In this document: one piece after another, positions 6,149-15,553 of the stretch
Layout of the letters: each line of letters begins with the position of its first letter
Position numbering within the stretch: the first letter of the stretch is position 1
Origin: Hyphomicrobiales bacterium
Lineage (GTDB): Bacteria; Pseudomonadota; Alphaproteobacteria; Rhizobiales; Beijerinckiaceae
Reading direction: 5' to 3'
Length of the DNA stretch: 64,000 nt
NCBI GenBank assembly: GCA_947454055.1
Contig: CANGIS010000012.1
Location: 1 to 64,000, forward strand
The notes under the pieces: model-generated
What the model was told of the DNA's origin: nothing
What the model saw: only the letters and a program-made list of their open reading frames with translations
Databases searched by the model: none
Position numbers and translations under genes: made by a program

Positions 6149-8956
6149 ATGCGCCGAAGCTTAAACGATCAAGCGGAACCCATCCGTCTCATTGCCGACG
6201 ATCAGGCCGTACCTGTCCCCTCGGTCGAAAAATTATTGTGGCATATCGCTCCCGATTTTCCTGCTGATCCGAATGCACGCTCCCTTTCGGACAGGCCTGA
6301 ACCGACGCCGCATTTCACCCTAATGTCGCTAATAGACCATGTTCGCAGTGCAGCGCGTCGCAATGGTGCCAAGATCGCTCTGGACGATGGGGAGACCACA
6401 CTGTCGTACCATGAACTTGTGGTACGGGCAGAGCGCCTCGCCTCGCGAATGATGCGCGTTACCGAGCCCGGCGAAGCCATCGGACTGTGGCTTGCCAATT
6501 CGGCCGGACTGCATGTCGCCATCCTTGCCTGTCTGGCGGCCGGTCGACCCTATATCGCGATGGACCTGACCAGTCCTCTTAACCGGAACCGAACGATCCT
6601 TCAACAATCGGGCCTGAATTGGGTCGTCACCGATAGCCATCCGATCGACATCGCAAGCGAGACCTTGCCCGACCTTCATTACCTTCGTCTGCAGGACGAC
6701 GGCCACGAACCGATCGTGCCCCTTAAACGATGCCCGTCGACCGACGTCCCCGCCGTTATCCTGTTTACCTCGGGCAGCACCGGTGTTCCAAAAGGCGTTG
6801 TTAACAGCGAGCGGGCGGTGCTGGAACGCGTCCGCCAATATATTCACTCCGGCAAATTTACAGCCGATGATGTCTTTTTGCCTTTAAGCTCGGCCTGTAC
6901 GATTGCCGGAACGCGTGAATGTTTCACGGCGCTTGCGCTGGGCGCGACGCTGGTTTTGGCAAGCCCGGAAAAATCGGGCTTGAGCGGGTTGCGAAGCATC
7001 ATCGAGGACAAAAAAATTACCGTTCTCAACGGTGTTCCTGCGCTCTTGCGGGCGCTGATGGCGGGCGGCGAACGCGACGCCAACACGTTTAAAAATCTTC
7101 GGATGATCAAGGTGGGTGGGGATCGGGTTTTATGGAGCGACATTGCGCAGTTTCGCACCGTGTGTGGTGACCAATGCCGGATCCAGGCGGGCTATTCGTC
7201 AACGGAAACGACGGCAACCTATTGGGAGGTTCCATCAGCAACAATAACACCCGTCGATAAATCCAAAACGGAAAGCGTTCCGGCCGGATATCTCCATTCG
7301 TCGGTCGCCTACCGGATCGAAACGGAGCTTGGCCAAAGCGCTGCTATCGGCGAAGAAGGCGAACTTGTGATCAAGAGTCCATTCGTAGCCCTCGGGCTAT
7401 GGCAGCATGGACACCTCACGCCGGGACCCATCGAGACCGATCCCGTCAACCCGACCCATCGCATTTTTCATACGAGCGATCTCGTCAGACAGCTGCCTTC
7501 CGGCCTGATCGACCTTTTGGGGCGCAAAGACCGTCAGGTTAAAATCAACGGCAAACGCGTTGAACCTACCGAACTCGAAGTAGCCCTACGCCAATTCGTC
7601 GATGTGACTGATGCAGCCGTGATCGCGGTCAGGGACAATGCCGGAACCAAGCTCGCGGCGTTTGTAGCCCTCAACTCCTCGCTCGAAGCCAACGACGATT
7701 GGCACGCCCGATTGCGGCAAGGCCTGCGTCAGACCTTGCCTGCGATGCTCACTCCCGCCCGTATTCATGCCCTGCCCCAAATTCCGCGCCTGCCGAGCGG
7801 CAAACAGGATACGGTGGCCTTGCTCGCGATCGACAAAGCCATGGCGACCGAGACCACAAAAATCGACGCCGGACAGGATGCGTCCAGTCCGGATGGTAGC
7901 GCTCTGACCGATGCCGTTTCGCGGGCTTGGCGAGCAGTTCTTGGCAAGGCCGCCTTTCACGAGAACCGAGGATGGGACGAGTCGGGCGGGGATTCCTTGT
8001 CGCTTCTGCGCTTTGTGTTTCATCTTGAAGCGGAACACGGCCATTCATTGCCGCTGACCGCCTTCAGAATGGATATGCGGCCTGCCGATTGTGTGGCGCT
8101 TCTTCGCCGATTGGCCCTATCGCACGCCCGTGCGGGACAGGCCGTCAAAAGGCCTGATGTTTTTCTCTTCCCCGGCTTGACCGGCGATAGTCCAAGCCTT
8201 GCCTCCTTCCGGAACGATCTGGCCGAGACGGCACGGCTCGTTTTAATACCCTATCCGGATTGGCGCGCGATGGTTCGCGGCGCCGACAGCATCCTTGATC
8301 TGGCCCATGCCGCGGTTACGACCATCAAAGATCAAGCAACCGAAGAACCTCTCCACCTGATCGGATACTCGTTGGGCGGAACCGTAGCTTTTCAAACGGC
8401 CGCTCTGCTCCTGCAGGAAGGCCGTGACATCGCGTCCTTCACCATTCTCGACAACCATATTGCGACACCGCGCCGAAGGCGCGCCAACCCTGTCGCGCGG
8501 CTGACGCATCTTCTCACAAAGCCGGCCCATGAGCGGGCAACCCTGACCGAAAAACTGGTGGAGCAAATCGGCGTCGCGGCGTCTCATCCGGCCTTCAGAA
8601 TCTGGTTGACCAAACTTGCGGACAAAGACTTGACCGGCTTTTCACCGTTATGGCGGTTCAATCTCAGAAACGCCGTATGGGAAGCCTTGCAGATGAGGGC
8701 CTTCAATGGCTGGTGCGCCGAGAATGAAGGTCTCACCTTGCCGCTGAGTGCGTCCCTATTCGTGTCGGAAGAAATCCGGCCCTTGGCATCGCCGGATCTC
8801 GGCTGGAGCCACCGCGTCGACTCACTGTCGGTTCATCCTGCAAAGGGTGATCATCGCAGCATGTTGCGCGCACCTTATCGCAGCACGTTGAGCAAGCATG
8901 TCCGGCAATTGCTCGATGAGGCCTTCGAGCGTAACAACCCTTCGGGTACGCCTTGA
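6149..8956 (+). CDS. NRPS-like A-T-TE enzyme (adenylation, carrier, thioesterase)
   Basis: A 935-residue single-module enzyme without a condensation domain. The adenylation domain spans about residues 50-560, with LFTSGSTGVPKGV near 205, YSSTETT near 350 and LLGRKDRQVKINGKRVE near 455-470. A carrier domain follows with the phosphopantetheine site ESGGDSLSLL near 612. The C-terminus is an alpha/beta hydrolase thioesterase with GYSLGG near 739. Such enzymes activate an amino or carboxylic acid, load it on the carrier and transfer or release it. Being 15 nt behind the deacetylase and convergent (2-nt gap) with the exopolysaccharide genes, it may decorate the polymer with an acyl or aminoacyl group; that is inference. 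A phosphopantetheinyl transferase must be supplied elsewhere. Confidence 0.85.
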   Translation: MRRSLNDQAEPIRLIADDQAVPVPSVEKLLWHIAPDFPADPNARSLSDRPEPTPHFTLMSLIDHVRSAARRNGAKIALDDGETTLSYHELVVRAERLASRMMRVTEPGEAIGLWLANSAGLHVAILACLAAGRPYIAMDLTSPLNRNRTILQQSGLNWVVTDSHPIDIASETLPDLHYLRLQDDGHEPIVPLKRCPSTDVPAVILFTSGSTGVPKGVVNSERAVLERVRQYIHSGKFTADDVFLPLSSACTIAGTRECFTALALGATLVLASPEKSGLSGLRSIIEDKKITVLNGVPALLRALMAGGERDANTFKNLRMIKVGGDRVLWSDIAQFRTVCGDQCRIQAGYSSTETTATYWEVPSATITPVDKSKTESVPAGYLHSSVAYRIETELGQSAAIGEEGELVIKSPFVALGLWQHGHLTPGPIETDPVNPTHRIFHTSDLVRQLPSGLIDLLGRKDRQVKINGKRVEPTELEVALRQFVDVTDAAVIAVRDNAGTKLAAFVALNSSLEANDDWHARLRQGLRQTLPAMLTPARIHALPQIPRLPSGKQDTVALLAIDKAMATETTKIDAGQDASSPDGSALTDAVSRAWRAVLGKAAFHENRGWDESGGDSLSLLRFVFHLEAEHGHSLPLTAFRMDMRPADCVALLRRLALSHARAGQAVKRPDVFLFPGLTGDSPSLASFRNDLAETARLVLIPYPDWRAMVRGADSILDLAHAAVTTIKDQATEEPLHLIGYSLGGTVAFQTAALLLQEGRDIASFTILDNHIATPRRRRANPVARLTHLLTKPAHERATLTEKLVEQIGVAASHPAFRIWLTKLADKDLTGFSPLWRFNLRNAVWEALQMRAFNGWCAENEGLTLPLSASLFVSEEIRPLASPDLGWSHRVDSLSVHPAKGDHRSMLRAPYRSTLSKHVRQLLDEAFERNNPSGTP

Positions 8957-8958
8957 GG

Positions 8959-11157
8959 CTATGGGGCGTAAACCCGAATATAATCCAGATCAAAATTGGC
9001 CGGAAACCGTGTTGAAGCGTCGGGCGATCCCGCCCATTCTCCGCCAACCGCCAGATTGAGCAGAAGATACAGGGGCTGATGAAGATCGGGTGGCGTGCTG
9101 GCGGAGGCCACTTTCCGACCATTGAAATACCATTCAATGTCTTGAGCCGTCCATTTCAATCCATAGATACCAAATTCGCGCGAAAGATCGGCCGTCTCGA
9201 TCAGGTTAACCGCCTCGATGCCGTACCCATATTGCCGCGAATGCAGCGAGCCGTAATACTGAGCGGTATGGTCGCCCATCGCTTCCATGACATCGATCTC
9301 CGGCGGCCATCCGCCCGCGACCGGCAGCAGCCAGACCGCCGGCCAAAGCCCTTTGCCCGCCGGTATGCGGGCTCTGATTTCGACATAGCCATAGGTGAAG
9401 GAAAAGGTCTTGGCCGTGGTCAGCATACCGGAAAGATAGGCATAGCCTTGCGCATAGGATTTGAACGCGGGTGGTGTTTGGCGAGCAATCATCGAGAGCA
9501 CGCCATTTTTCACCTGAAAGGGCGAGATTTCCGCAAGGGCACCGGATTCTCCACCCGATCGTGGGTCAAGATAATATTCCAGTTCCCGATTTTCGACATT
9601 GCTGCGGGCGCCCCAAGGATAAGCGGGTTCCCATACACCTTTTCCAGTGGCGTCGGCCAACTGCAACTGGTCGAATTCATCCGAAAAGATCAATCGCCAA
9701 TGGGGAACGGGTGAGCTGCTGCCGACTGTTCCAACGCCGTTTGAAGGGACGGAACCGAACCCCGGTATCGTCTCCGACGCCCGACCATTCAGGGCGAAAG
9801 ATTCAAGCCCCAGCAGCACGGTGGCTGCGATCATAATGCCCATCAAGGCGAAGGCCGCTTTGGCATCAAGCGCCCGCTGAAGTGTTAAAATCCATGTCAG
9901 CATGCCCACCGCCACCACACCGGATACGACGGTGCCGCAGGCCTGCCCCGCAATGCCCAACCAGAGCTGCCCGAAGAAAATTCCGCCCAATAGGCTGAGA
10001 AAGGCTGGCACCAACAACAGCAACGCTTCGCGGATGGGATTTTTCGACAGAGAAATACCAATCGGCATTAACCAGCTGGCCGCAGAAAGCGGCACTGCCG
10101 CGATCGCCAGAACCATGGTTGTAAAGGAAGCTGCCGAAAACCGCGGGAAGAGAAGGCTGATCAGGAAGGACGCAAAGGGCAGACCGATGGCTAGCGGCAC
10201 CGCCAACGCAACGATAAGGTATGCTACTTGACGCAAGACCCGCCCCGAGCACGCCCCGGGCGGCAACCTCCCCATATCCGAAATGAGTTTCGGATAGAAG
10301 GTTTGACCAACCGCCGAAATGGTTCCGATCACGATATATGAAAGGTTTGCCCCAAAGGCGAAAAGCCCGAAATCCCACGCTTCCGTAAAGAGCGACGAGA
10401 TCCATCGATTGGCGAACAGATAGATCATCCAGGCTGTTGAATAGATGAACAAGGGCAGCGCCGATCGGATCATCGCGACAAGACCTGTCAAGTGCAACGG
10501 AGCCCTTTCCTTTGGTCGTGCGATGAGAAGGGCGAAGACGCCATACCAGATCAACAAGACACCGTAGCATCCCGTTGCCCCGCCGATCGCAATGCCGAAC
10601 AGTCGCGGCAACGTCATGCCCAGCTGCAACACCAAAGCGGTTGCCGTGAATTCCCAAATGCGCGAGGAAGCACGAAAGAGGGTAACCGGTCCGCCTGCGA
10701 TCATTGCCGCAAGGCCACTCAGTAAGGTGATCGTCATGTCGAGGGGTTTGAGGCCACCATATCCGTTGGATAAATAGGCCGCCAGCGGCACCGCAAACAG
10801 AGCAAAAACACCGCCGAGAAACCAGCGAGCTTGAAGGATATCAACGCCCCTCCCACCGTCCTGATGACCATACGCCAGATCCCGATCAGCGAGATGGGAC
10901 AGGCCGAGATCGCTGCGCGCCGCCAATTGGAAAAACGTTGTCAAAAGCGCAAAGGTGCCAAAGGCCTCGGGACCCAACAGCATGGGAGCAACAAGGGCTG
11001 TTCCCGAACTCAACACCGTGAGGATAAGTGCGCCGACCGCATAGGTTGCCGGATGGCCTAAAAACCGTAGCGCTGCACTGGCACGAATCCGCACAAGGCG
11101 TGAAGGCGCAGGAGCCGCCAGACTCCCGCCGATGGCTGCATCTGATTCCGACATCAT
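8959..11157 (-). CDS. Wzx-type flippase fused to a GH16 endo-glycanase
   Basis: A 732-residue fusion. Residues about 25-430 contain 12 hydrophobic segments of the polysaccharide flippase (MATE/MOP superfamily) that moves undecaprenyl-linked repeat units across the inner membrane. A further helix (FALMGIMIAATVLLGLESF, about 435-460) would place the C-terminus in the periplasm. Residues about 485-732 are a complete glycoside hydrolase 16 domain: FSDEFDQLQL, ELEYYLDPRS, the catalytic EIDVMEAMG (near 625), and VGGEWAGSPD. GH16 enzymes cleave beta-1,3 or mixed beta-glucans. In Sinorhizobium the equivalents are separate proteins, flippase ExoT and glycanase ExoK. The start overlaps the preceding gene stop (ATGA), so translation is coupled. 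Last gene of the run. Confidence 0.88.
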   Translation of the reverse strand: MMSESDAAIGGSLAAPAPSRLVRIRASAALRFLGHPATYAVGALILTVLSSGTALVAPMLLGPEAFGTFALLTTFFQLAARSDLGLSHLADRDLAYGHQDGGRGVDILQARWFLGGVFALFAVPLAAYLSNGYGGLKPLDMTITLLSGLAAMIAGGPVTLFRASSRIWEFTATALVLQLGMTLPRLFGIAIGGATGCYGVLLIWYGVFALLIARPKERAPLHLTGLVAMIRSALPLFIYSTAWMIYLFANRWISSLFTEAWDFGLFAFGANLSYIVIGTISAVGQTFYPKLISDMGRLPPGACSGRVLRQVAYLIVALAVPLAIGLPFASFLISLLFPRFSAASFTTMVLAIAAVPLSAASWLMPIGISLSKNPIREALLLLVPAFLSLLGGIFFGQLWLGIAGQACGTVVSGVVAVGMLTWILTLQRALDAKAAFALMGIMIAATVLLGLESFALNGRASETIPGFGSVPSNGVGTVGSSSPVPHWRLIFSDEFDQLQLADATGKGVWEPAYPWGARSNVENRELEYYLDPRSGGESGALAEISPFQVKNGVLSMIARQTPPAFKSYAQGYAYLSGMLTTAKTFSFTYGYVEIRARIPAGKGLWPAVWLLPVAGGWPPEIDVMEAMGDHTAQYYGSLHSRQYGYGIEAVNLIETADLSREFGIYGLKWTAQDIEWYFNGRKVASASTPPDLHQPLYLLLNLAVGGEWAGSPDASTRFPANFDLDYIRVYAP

Positions 11158-12356
11158 TCACCGACACCGCGTCGGGGTAGGCTTACAACTTCATCGATGA
11201 TCCCACCCACGCGCTTTGAAATAACGCTCCAATCCAACGTATCACGCGCATGACGAAACGCGCCCGCAGAACAGGACTCGTAGAGTTCGGGCGAGGTGGC
11301 AAGCCGCGCGATCGCGGCGGCAAGCGCCGCAGCCGAAACTGCCTCGGCAATCAAACCGGTTTGGCCATCATCCACCTGTTCGACAAGGCCTCCGACGGGT
11401 GTGGCAATGACGGGGAGTGCTGCTGAGAACGAAGCCGCGGCCACGCCGGACTGGCTCGCCTCGATATAGGGCAAAATGACGGCGTCGGCGCGAAGCAAAG
11501 CTTCGGCAATCGCCTCATCGTCGACCCAGCCATTTTGAAGGGTGATGCCGTCCAGTCCCTCAATCGTCGCCCGATAGGGCGACATATCGCCAGACCCTGC
11601 AATCGCAAGCTCGATGGACAATCCTTGGTCCCGCAAGAGACGATAGGCTTCAAGCAAGAGACCCAACCCTTTATAGGCCACAATGCGGCCAAAAAATAAA
11701 ATCCGGAACGGTCGGCCAACCGGAAACTGCCTCGGCACCAAAACCGGTTCGCCAAAGGTAAACGCACCATGCGGAACCGTGTAAATCCGGTCGGCGGGAA
11801 AGCCATAAATCCGCTGCGCTTCGCGGGCGACATGGTCGCTTAACGCGATCAACGCATCGGCGGATCGAACCTCCCAGCCGAGCACCGCGCCGCGCATCGG
11901 ATAACGGTCACCCGGATGTGGCTCGGCATCATGCAGCACGAGAACAAACCTACTCGCCGCGCGACGCAGAACAGGCAACGCGGCGAGATCCCAGATCGAC
12001 TGGAACGCGCAAAGCGCAACGTCCGGTCCAAATTCAGCCATAGCCCCCGAAAACTCGGCACCGATGCGGGGCAAACCCAGCAAGGCAAAGCCCGCAGCCA
12101 GTTTGCCCGACCATGACGCCTTATCGCCTTCAAAGGTTCGGACCGACTGAAGCGGCAGATCCGTACCATCGGTGATGTCGCGCGCCAGATCCGAAGAAGT
12201 GGCGGCAGATACAGCAAGCTCGGTTCCAGGCAAATCGCTCAGCCCCCGAGCCAGTGCACCGGTGAACTTGGCACCCGCGCCTTCCTTACCCCAATGCCAA
12301 AGCAGGATCCGGCGGCTCTCGGACGAAACATCACGGTCAGATCGAGCAAGTGCCAT
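11154..12356 (-). CDS. Glycosyltransferase, GT-B fold (GT4-like)
   Basis: A 400-residue retaining glycosyltransferase. The C-terminal donor-binding domain shows ILFFGRIVAYKGLGLLLEAY, LAIAGSGD, and the E-x7-E-type region around ILPYIEASQSGVAAASFSAA followed by LPVIATPVGGLVEQV. The N-terminal domain begins RRILLWHWGKEGAGAKFT. It would add a sugar to the lipid-linked repeat unit on the cytoplasmic face of the membrane. It lies 3 nt after the Wzy gene and overlaps the flippase start by 4 nt, so it belongs to the same operon. Donor and acceptor are not predictable. Confidence 0.88.
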   Translation of the reverse strand: MALARSDRDVSSESRRILLWHWGKEGAGAKFTGALARGLSDLPGTELAVSAATSSDLARDITDGTDLPLQSVRTFEGDKASWSGKLAAGFALLGLPRIGAEFSGAMAEFGPDVALCAFQSIWDLAALPVLRRAASRFVLVLHDAEPHPGDRYPMRGAVLGWEVRSADALIALSDHVAREAQRIYGFPADRIYTVPHGAFTFGEPVLVPRQFPVGRPFRILFFGRIVAYKGLGLLLEAYRLLRDQGLSIELAIAGSGDMSPYRATIEGLDGITLQNGWVDDEAIAEALLRADAVILPYIEASQSGVAAASFSAALPVIATPVGGLVEQVDDGQTGLIAEAVSAAALAAAIARLATSPELYESCSAGAFRHARDTLDWSVISKRVGGIIDEVVSLPRRGVGE

Positions 12357-12359
12357 CTT

Positions 12360-13655
12360 TTATATCTCCCTTGGTGGATAACGTTCTGGTGCCTGTGATT
12401 GTTCTCGCAGCAACAACCAGAAAAAGATGAAGCCCGTCAGAACCGGCGTCGCGAAAATATCGGCTTCGGCAAGTCCATTGAAAAGGATCAATCCGACGAT
12501 CAGATCGCGATAGGGCAGCGGATTTTTGACGTAGGCACGTGCAAAAAAAATGGCGAGCGTAAAGCCTGGGAAAAAGCCAACAACACCCAGCCCGAGCGTG
12601 AGCTGGAGATACATGTTGTGGGCGTTGACTGCCGTGCCCGAAAAGCCCGCTTGCATGCTGGCGGTCATGATCCCTTCGGTGCCGTTGAACCCCCATCCGA
12701 ACATTGGTCTTTCGAGCAATCGTTCAACTGCTGCGGACCAGATCTCGGTCCGCCCGGTCAGCGTCATAATTTCATCAATCGAGCCGGTGCGGCTAAACTG
12801 CTGCAAGGTTTCGCGCAGGCTCGGGCCCAGACCTGACGCATAAAAAAACAGGGTCATGGCAAGGAGACAGGCCAGAATGCATCCGCACCAGCGCGCCCAC
12901 ATGAAATGGCGCATCGTGGATAGTCCCGTCGTCAGCAAAAGGGCGAGCAATACGGTCCGGTCACCCGACAGCAGGAGCGAGGTGAGGCCAAGCGCGGCAT
13001 GGAAGCCCAAGGCTTTCAAGCCGATGAGGCCACGCGTGAAGCACGCCATCGCCAGAACGATATAGAGCGCTGCATGGTGACCCATGCTGTTCGGGTTTCC
13101 GGCCAACCCCTGCAAGCGATAAACGTTCTCCTCCACCGAAGGCGGAAGCCAGGCCGTATCGGGCACGATCACGATAGCCATCAAGCCAAGCGCGATAAAC
13201 ACAGTGATGGACCACAACAACGTGTTTAATACGGTATCAGGGGAGAGATTCCGCGCAGCCAATCCGCCGAGGACCACATAGGCGATAAAGCCGATCGCAC
13301 AGCCCATTGTGTAGAGCGGTACAGGCGACCAAAAGCTTGAAAGCATCGCCAGTACGCTGAGAAAGGCTAAAATCGCACCCGCAGGCCGAAACACAAGCGG
13401 GGCGAGAAGGCGCCAGCGCAACAGCCCCCATCCCACCAGGCCTGACCATACCACCAGCTTGACACCATTTTGCCAATCAAGACCCGCTTCGCCCGGCGGA
13501 TGATTGGTAAAGCCAAGGCTCAAGACAAGCGCCACGATAACCACCACGGCTACCATGAAACCGCTTTCCTGCTGACCGATGGATGGCAGCATAGATCGGA
13601 GCAGGCCGATGCCAAGCCGTTGACTGGAATACGAACGAGAAATGGAGATGGTCAT
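12360..13655 (-). CDS. O-antigen ligase/Wzy-type polymerase, integral membrane
   Basis: A 431-residue protein with about 10-12 hydrophobic helices and a large periplasmic loop containing RLQGLAGNPNSMGHHAALY and GRTEIWSAAVERLLERPMFG, features of the Wzy_C / O-antigen ligase superfamily (ExoQ in Sinorhizobium). In a Wzx/Wzy pathway it polymerises repeat units at the periplasmic face. The start overlaps the Wzz stop by 4 nt, and the end is 3 nt before the glycosyltransferase start. Distinguishing polymerase from ligase by sequence is unreliable; the company of Wzz and Wzx favours polymerase. Confidence 0.82.
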   Translation of the reverse strand: MTISISRSYSSQRLGIGLLRSMLPSIGQQESGFMVAVVVIVALVLSLGFTNHPPGEAGLDWQNGVKLVVWSGLVGWGLLRWRLLAPLVFRPAGAILAFLSVLAMLSSFWSPVPLYTMGCAIGFIAYVVLGGLAARNLSPDTVLNTLLWSITVFIALGLMAIVIVPDTAWLPPSVEENVYRLQGLAGNPNSMGHHAALYIVLAMACFTRGLIGLKALGFHAALGLTSLLLSGDRTVLLALLLTTGLSTMRHFMWARWCGCILACLLAMTLFFYASGLGPSLRETLQQFSRTGSIDEIMTLTGRTEIWSAAVERLLERPMFGWGFNGTEGIMTASMQAGFSGTAVNAHNMYLQLTLGLGVVGFFPGFTLAIFFARAYVKNPLPYRDLIVGLILFNGLAEADIFATPVLTGFIFFWLLLREQSQAPERYPPREI

Positions 13656-14626
13656 CTCTGGTCCTTAAGGCCATCCAAAGACCGGATACGCGTCCGAGAC
13701 TGCGGGCTCAATCCAGGCCATGCCGCAACAAGACCAAGAAGCGTTGCTGCCATCAATGTCGCAGTGGCCATCAAGAAAGGATTTGGAAAGACAGCCGACA
13801 CCGGCAGTTGGGCGTCACCAATCCGCTCGGCATCCGGCACTGCTTCCACCTGACGCTGGGACGTCTCGACGAGGCGCTGACGGACCCCCGCAAGTTCTAC
13901 CGCAATAGCTGTCCGGTCATCGGCATTGGCGGCCAGTTCGAAGGCTCCGTTCTCGTCCCGACTAGACATTCGCCTGAGATCGGATTCGCGAGCTGCCAGC
14001 TCCACAAGGCGTGCGCTTAACCGCTCGATCAGTCGGGCATTGCCATCTTGTTTTCGCCGAACCTGACGATCGAGATAAGCCGACGCCAAGGCATCGGCCA
14101 TTCGCATCGCTTTGACGGGATCGCTCGACCAATAGCCCAGCTTGACGGTGTAGGATTTACGATCATGCTGCACGACCAGATGGCTCTGGATGGAGCGTAC
14201 CGGATCGGCGACGGAAACCGTATTGCTGCCGAACCAGCCATTGCCCGCTTTGGTGAATTCCGGATCGGTCGTCAAGCCAAGCGTGCTGGCAACTTCCGCT
14301 GACAAAGGCAGGGAGGCGATAACATCAAGCTCGGATTGAACAGCACTCTCATCCAGCAATTGCTTCAAGGCCTGGCTATGGTTGACGAGCCCCATATCAT
14401 CGGCCGATCGCAAGATCAGAGTGGCCGTCGATTCATAATGGCGTGGCAGCTGAGGCCAAACGGCGATACCCAATCCGACGATTGTAACAAAGCCCAGCGT
14501 AAACCGGATGGCAGGGTGTATGCCGGATGGTGTTTTGGACTCCTCCATCGGCTCTCCACCGCCGATTGCATTTCTTCCGCGGTCGGCTCGCTTGGATAGT
14601 GCCACGCTGACGTTAAGGTCCGTCAT
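13652..14626 (-). CDS. Wzz/ExoP-N-like chain-length determinant (no kinase domain)
   Basis: A polysaccharide co-polymerase controlling polymer length. An N-terminal cytoplasmic tail precedes TM1 (IRFTLGFVTIVGLGIAVWP). A periplasmic region follows with YESTATLILRS, the YWSSDPVKAMRMADALASAYL segment and a coiled coil with LIERLSARLVELAARESDLR. TM2 is near the C-terminus (FLMATATLMAATLLGLVAAWP). The protein stops soon after TM2, so the C-terminal BY-kinase found in ExoP/Wzc is absent. The ATG at 14626 is preferred because of a weak GAAAG; an ATG at 14653 adds 9 residues. It overlaps the Wzy start. Confidence 0.82.
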   Translation of the reverse strand: MTDLNVSVALSKRADRGRNAIGGGEPMEESKTPSGIHPAIRFTLGFVTIVGLGIAVWPQLPRHYESTATLILRSADDMGLVNHSQALKQLLDESAVQSELDVIASLPLSAEVASTLGLTTDPEFTKAGNGWFGSNTVSVADPVRSIQSHLVVQHDRKSYTVKLGYWSSDPVKAMRMADALASAYLDRQVRRKQDGNARLIERLSARLVELAARESDLRRMSSRDENGAFELAANADDRTAIAVELAGVRQRLVETSQRQVEAVPDAERIGDAQLPVSAVFPNPFLMATATLMAATLLGLVAAWPGLSPQSRTRIRSLDGLKDQR

Positions 14627-14695
14627 GGTATTGGCTTTCGTAATCACCGCCATGTGAATGGCGTTCGTTTCGGGGGATAAAAAAGGTAACTGTTT

Positions 14696-15553
14696 TTATG
14701 TCCGTGCCAGTCCATAAAAGCGGTTACGCAGAACCGGTCCGGCAAGACGAAAGCCGGCGTAAAGACAGACCGTTGCGACGAACTGCGAACGCGTCAAAAA
14801 GCCGGTCCGAAGACATTCGGCCCGAAAGCGGATTTCATTGCGGAGATAGGCGAAATTACCGCGGCGACCGCGCTGCGCCATGCTTGTGCGAATACGCAGC
14901 AAGACCTTCGGAATGACATGAAAGCGTGCGCCGGAATTGATCAACCGCACATAGAGATCGTAATCTTCCAGCAAACCGAAATCGGCGCGATAGCCCCCGA
15001 TCCGTTTGAGCGCCGAGGTTCGCACCAGAATGGCCGAATGGGCGATCACATTGCGCCAGCGCATGGCCATGGCGAGCGCTTCATGTTCGGTCGGCGAGAC
15101 TTTCAAGCGCTCCTGCGTTTCGGCTTCCGAAAACTCGCTGGCCCAACTGGAAATCAGATCCGCTTCCGGATGTTCGGCAAAATATGACAATTGCAGAGCC
15201 AAACGATCGGGCAGGCAGACATCGTCACTATCCATCCGCATGACAAGATCACCATCGCAATAGGCCAGCCCCGCGTTAAGCGCGTGGGCCAGTCCGCCAT
15301 TGGTCGGCAAGGCCACGATCGTCAGATCCGGACCGCGCCCATCCATACCGAAGCGCGCGATCACATCGTGTTGGCCAGCATCGACTTCGCCGTCCAGCAC
15401 CAGCACGATACGGTCGGGCGCTACTGTCTGGGCGTAGAGGCTTTCCAGCGACTCCGCGAGGTGGTCCGCTGTCTCGGCCTTGTGTGTCGACATGAGGACA
15501 TTGACGCCGGTTTTCTGGCGGGTTGCGGCTTTAACTTGATCGGAATAGCTCAT
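14696..15553 (-). CDS. Glycosyltransferase family 2
   Basis: A 285-residue GT-A enzyme. The N-terminus has VNVLMSTHKAETADHLAESL, the DxD-type metal site is DLVMRMDSDDVCLPDRL, and the acceptor-side motif is GGYRADFGLLEDYDLYVRL. It transfers an activated sugar to the growing lipid-linked oligosaccharide at the cytoplasmic face. The ATG at 15553 overlaps the TGA of the ExoY-like gene (ATGA) and is preceded by AGAGAGG. The longer upstream reading frame lies within that gene and is ignored. The C-terminal hydrophobic segment (FVATVCLYAGFRLAGPVL) may associate with the membrane. Confidence 0.88.
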   Translation of the reverse strand: MSYSDQVKAATRQKTGVNVLMSTHKAETADHLAESLESLYAQTVAPDRIVLVLDGEVDAGQHDVIARFGMDGRGPDLTIVALPTNGGLAHALNAGLAYCDGDLVMRMDSDDVCLPDRLALQLSYFAEHPEADLISSWASEFSEAETQERLKVSPTEHEALAMAMRWRNVIAHSAILVRTSALKRIGGYRADFGLLEDYDLYVRLINSGARFHVIPKVLLRIRTSMAQRGRRGNFAYLRNEIRFRAECLRTGFLTRSQFVATVCLYAGFRLAGPVLRNRFYGLART

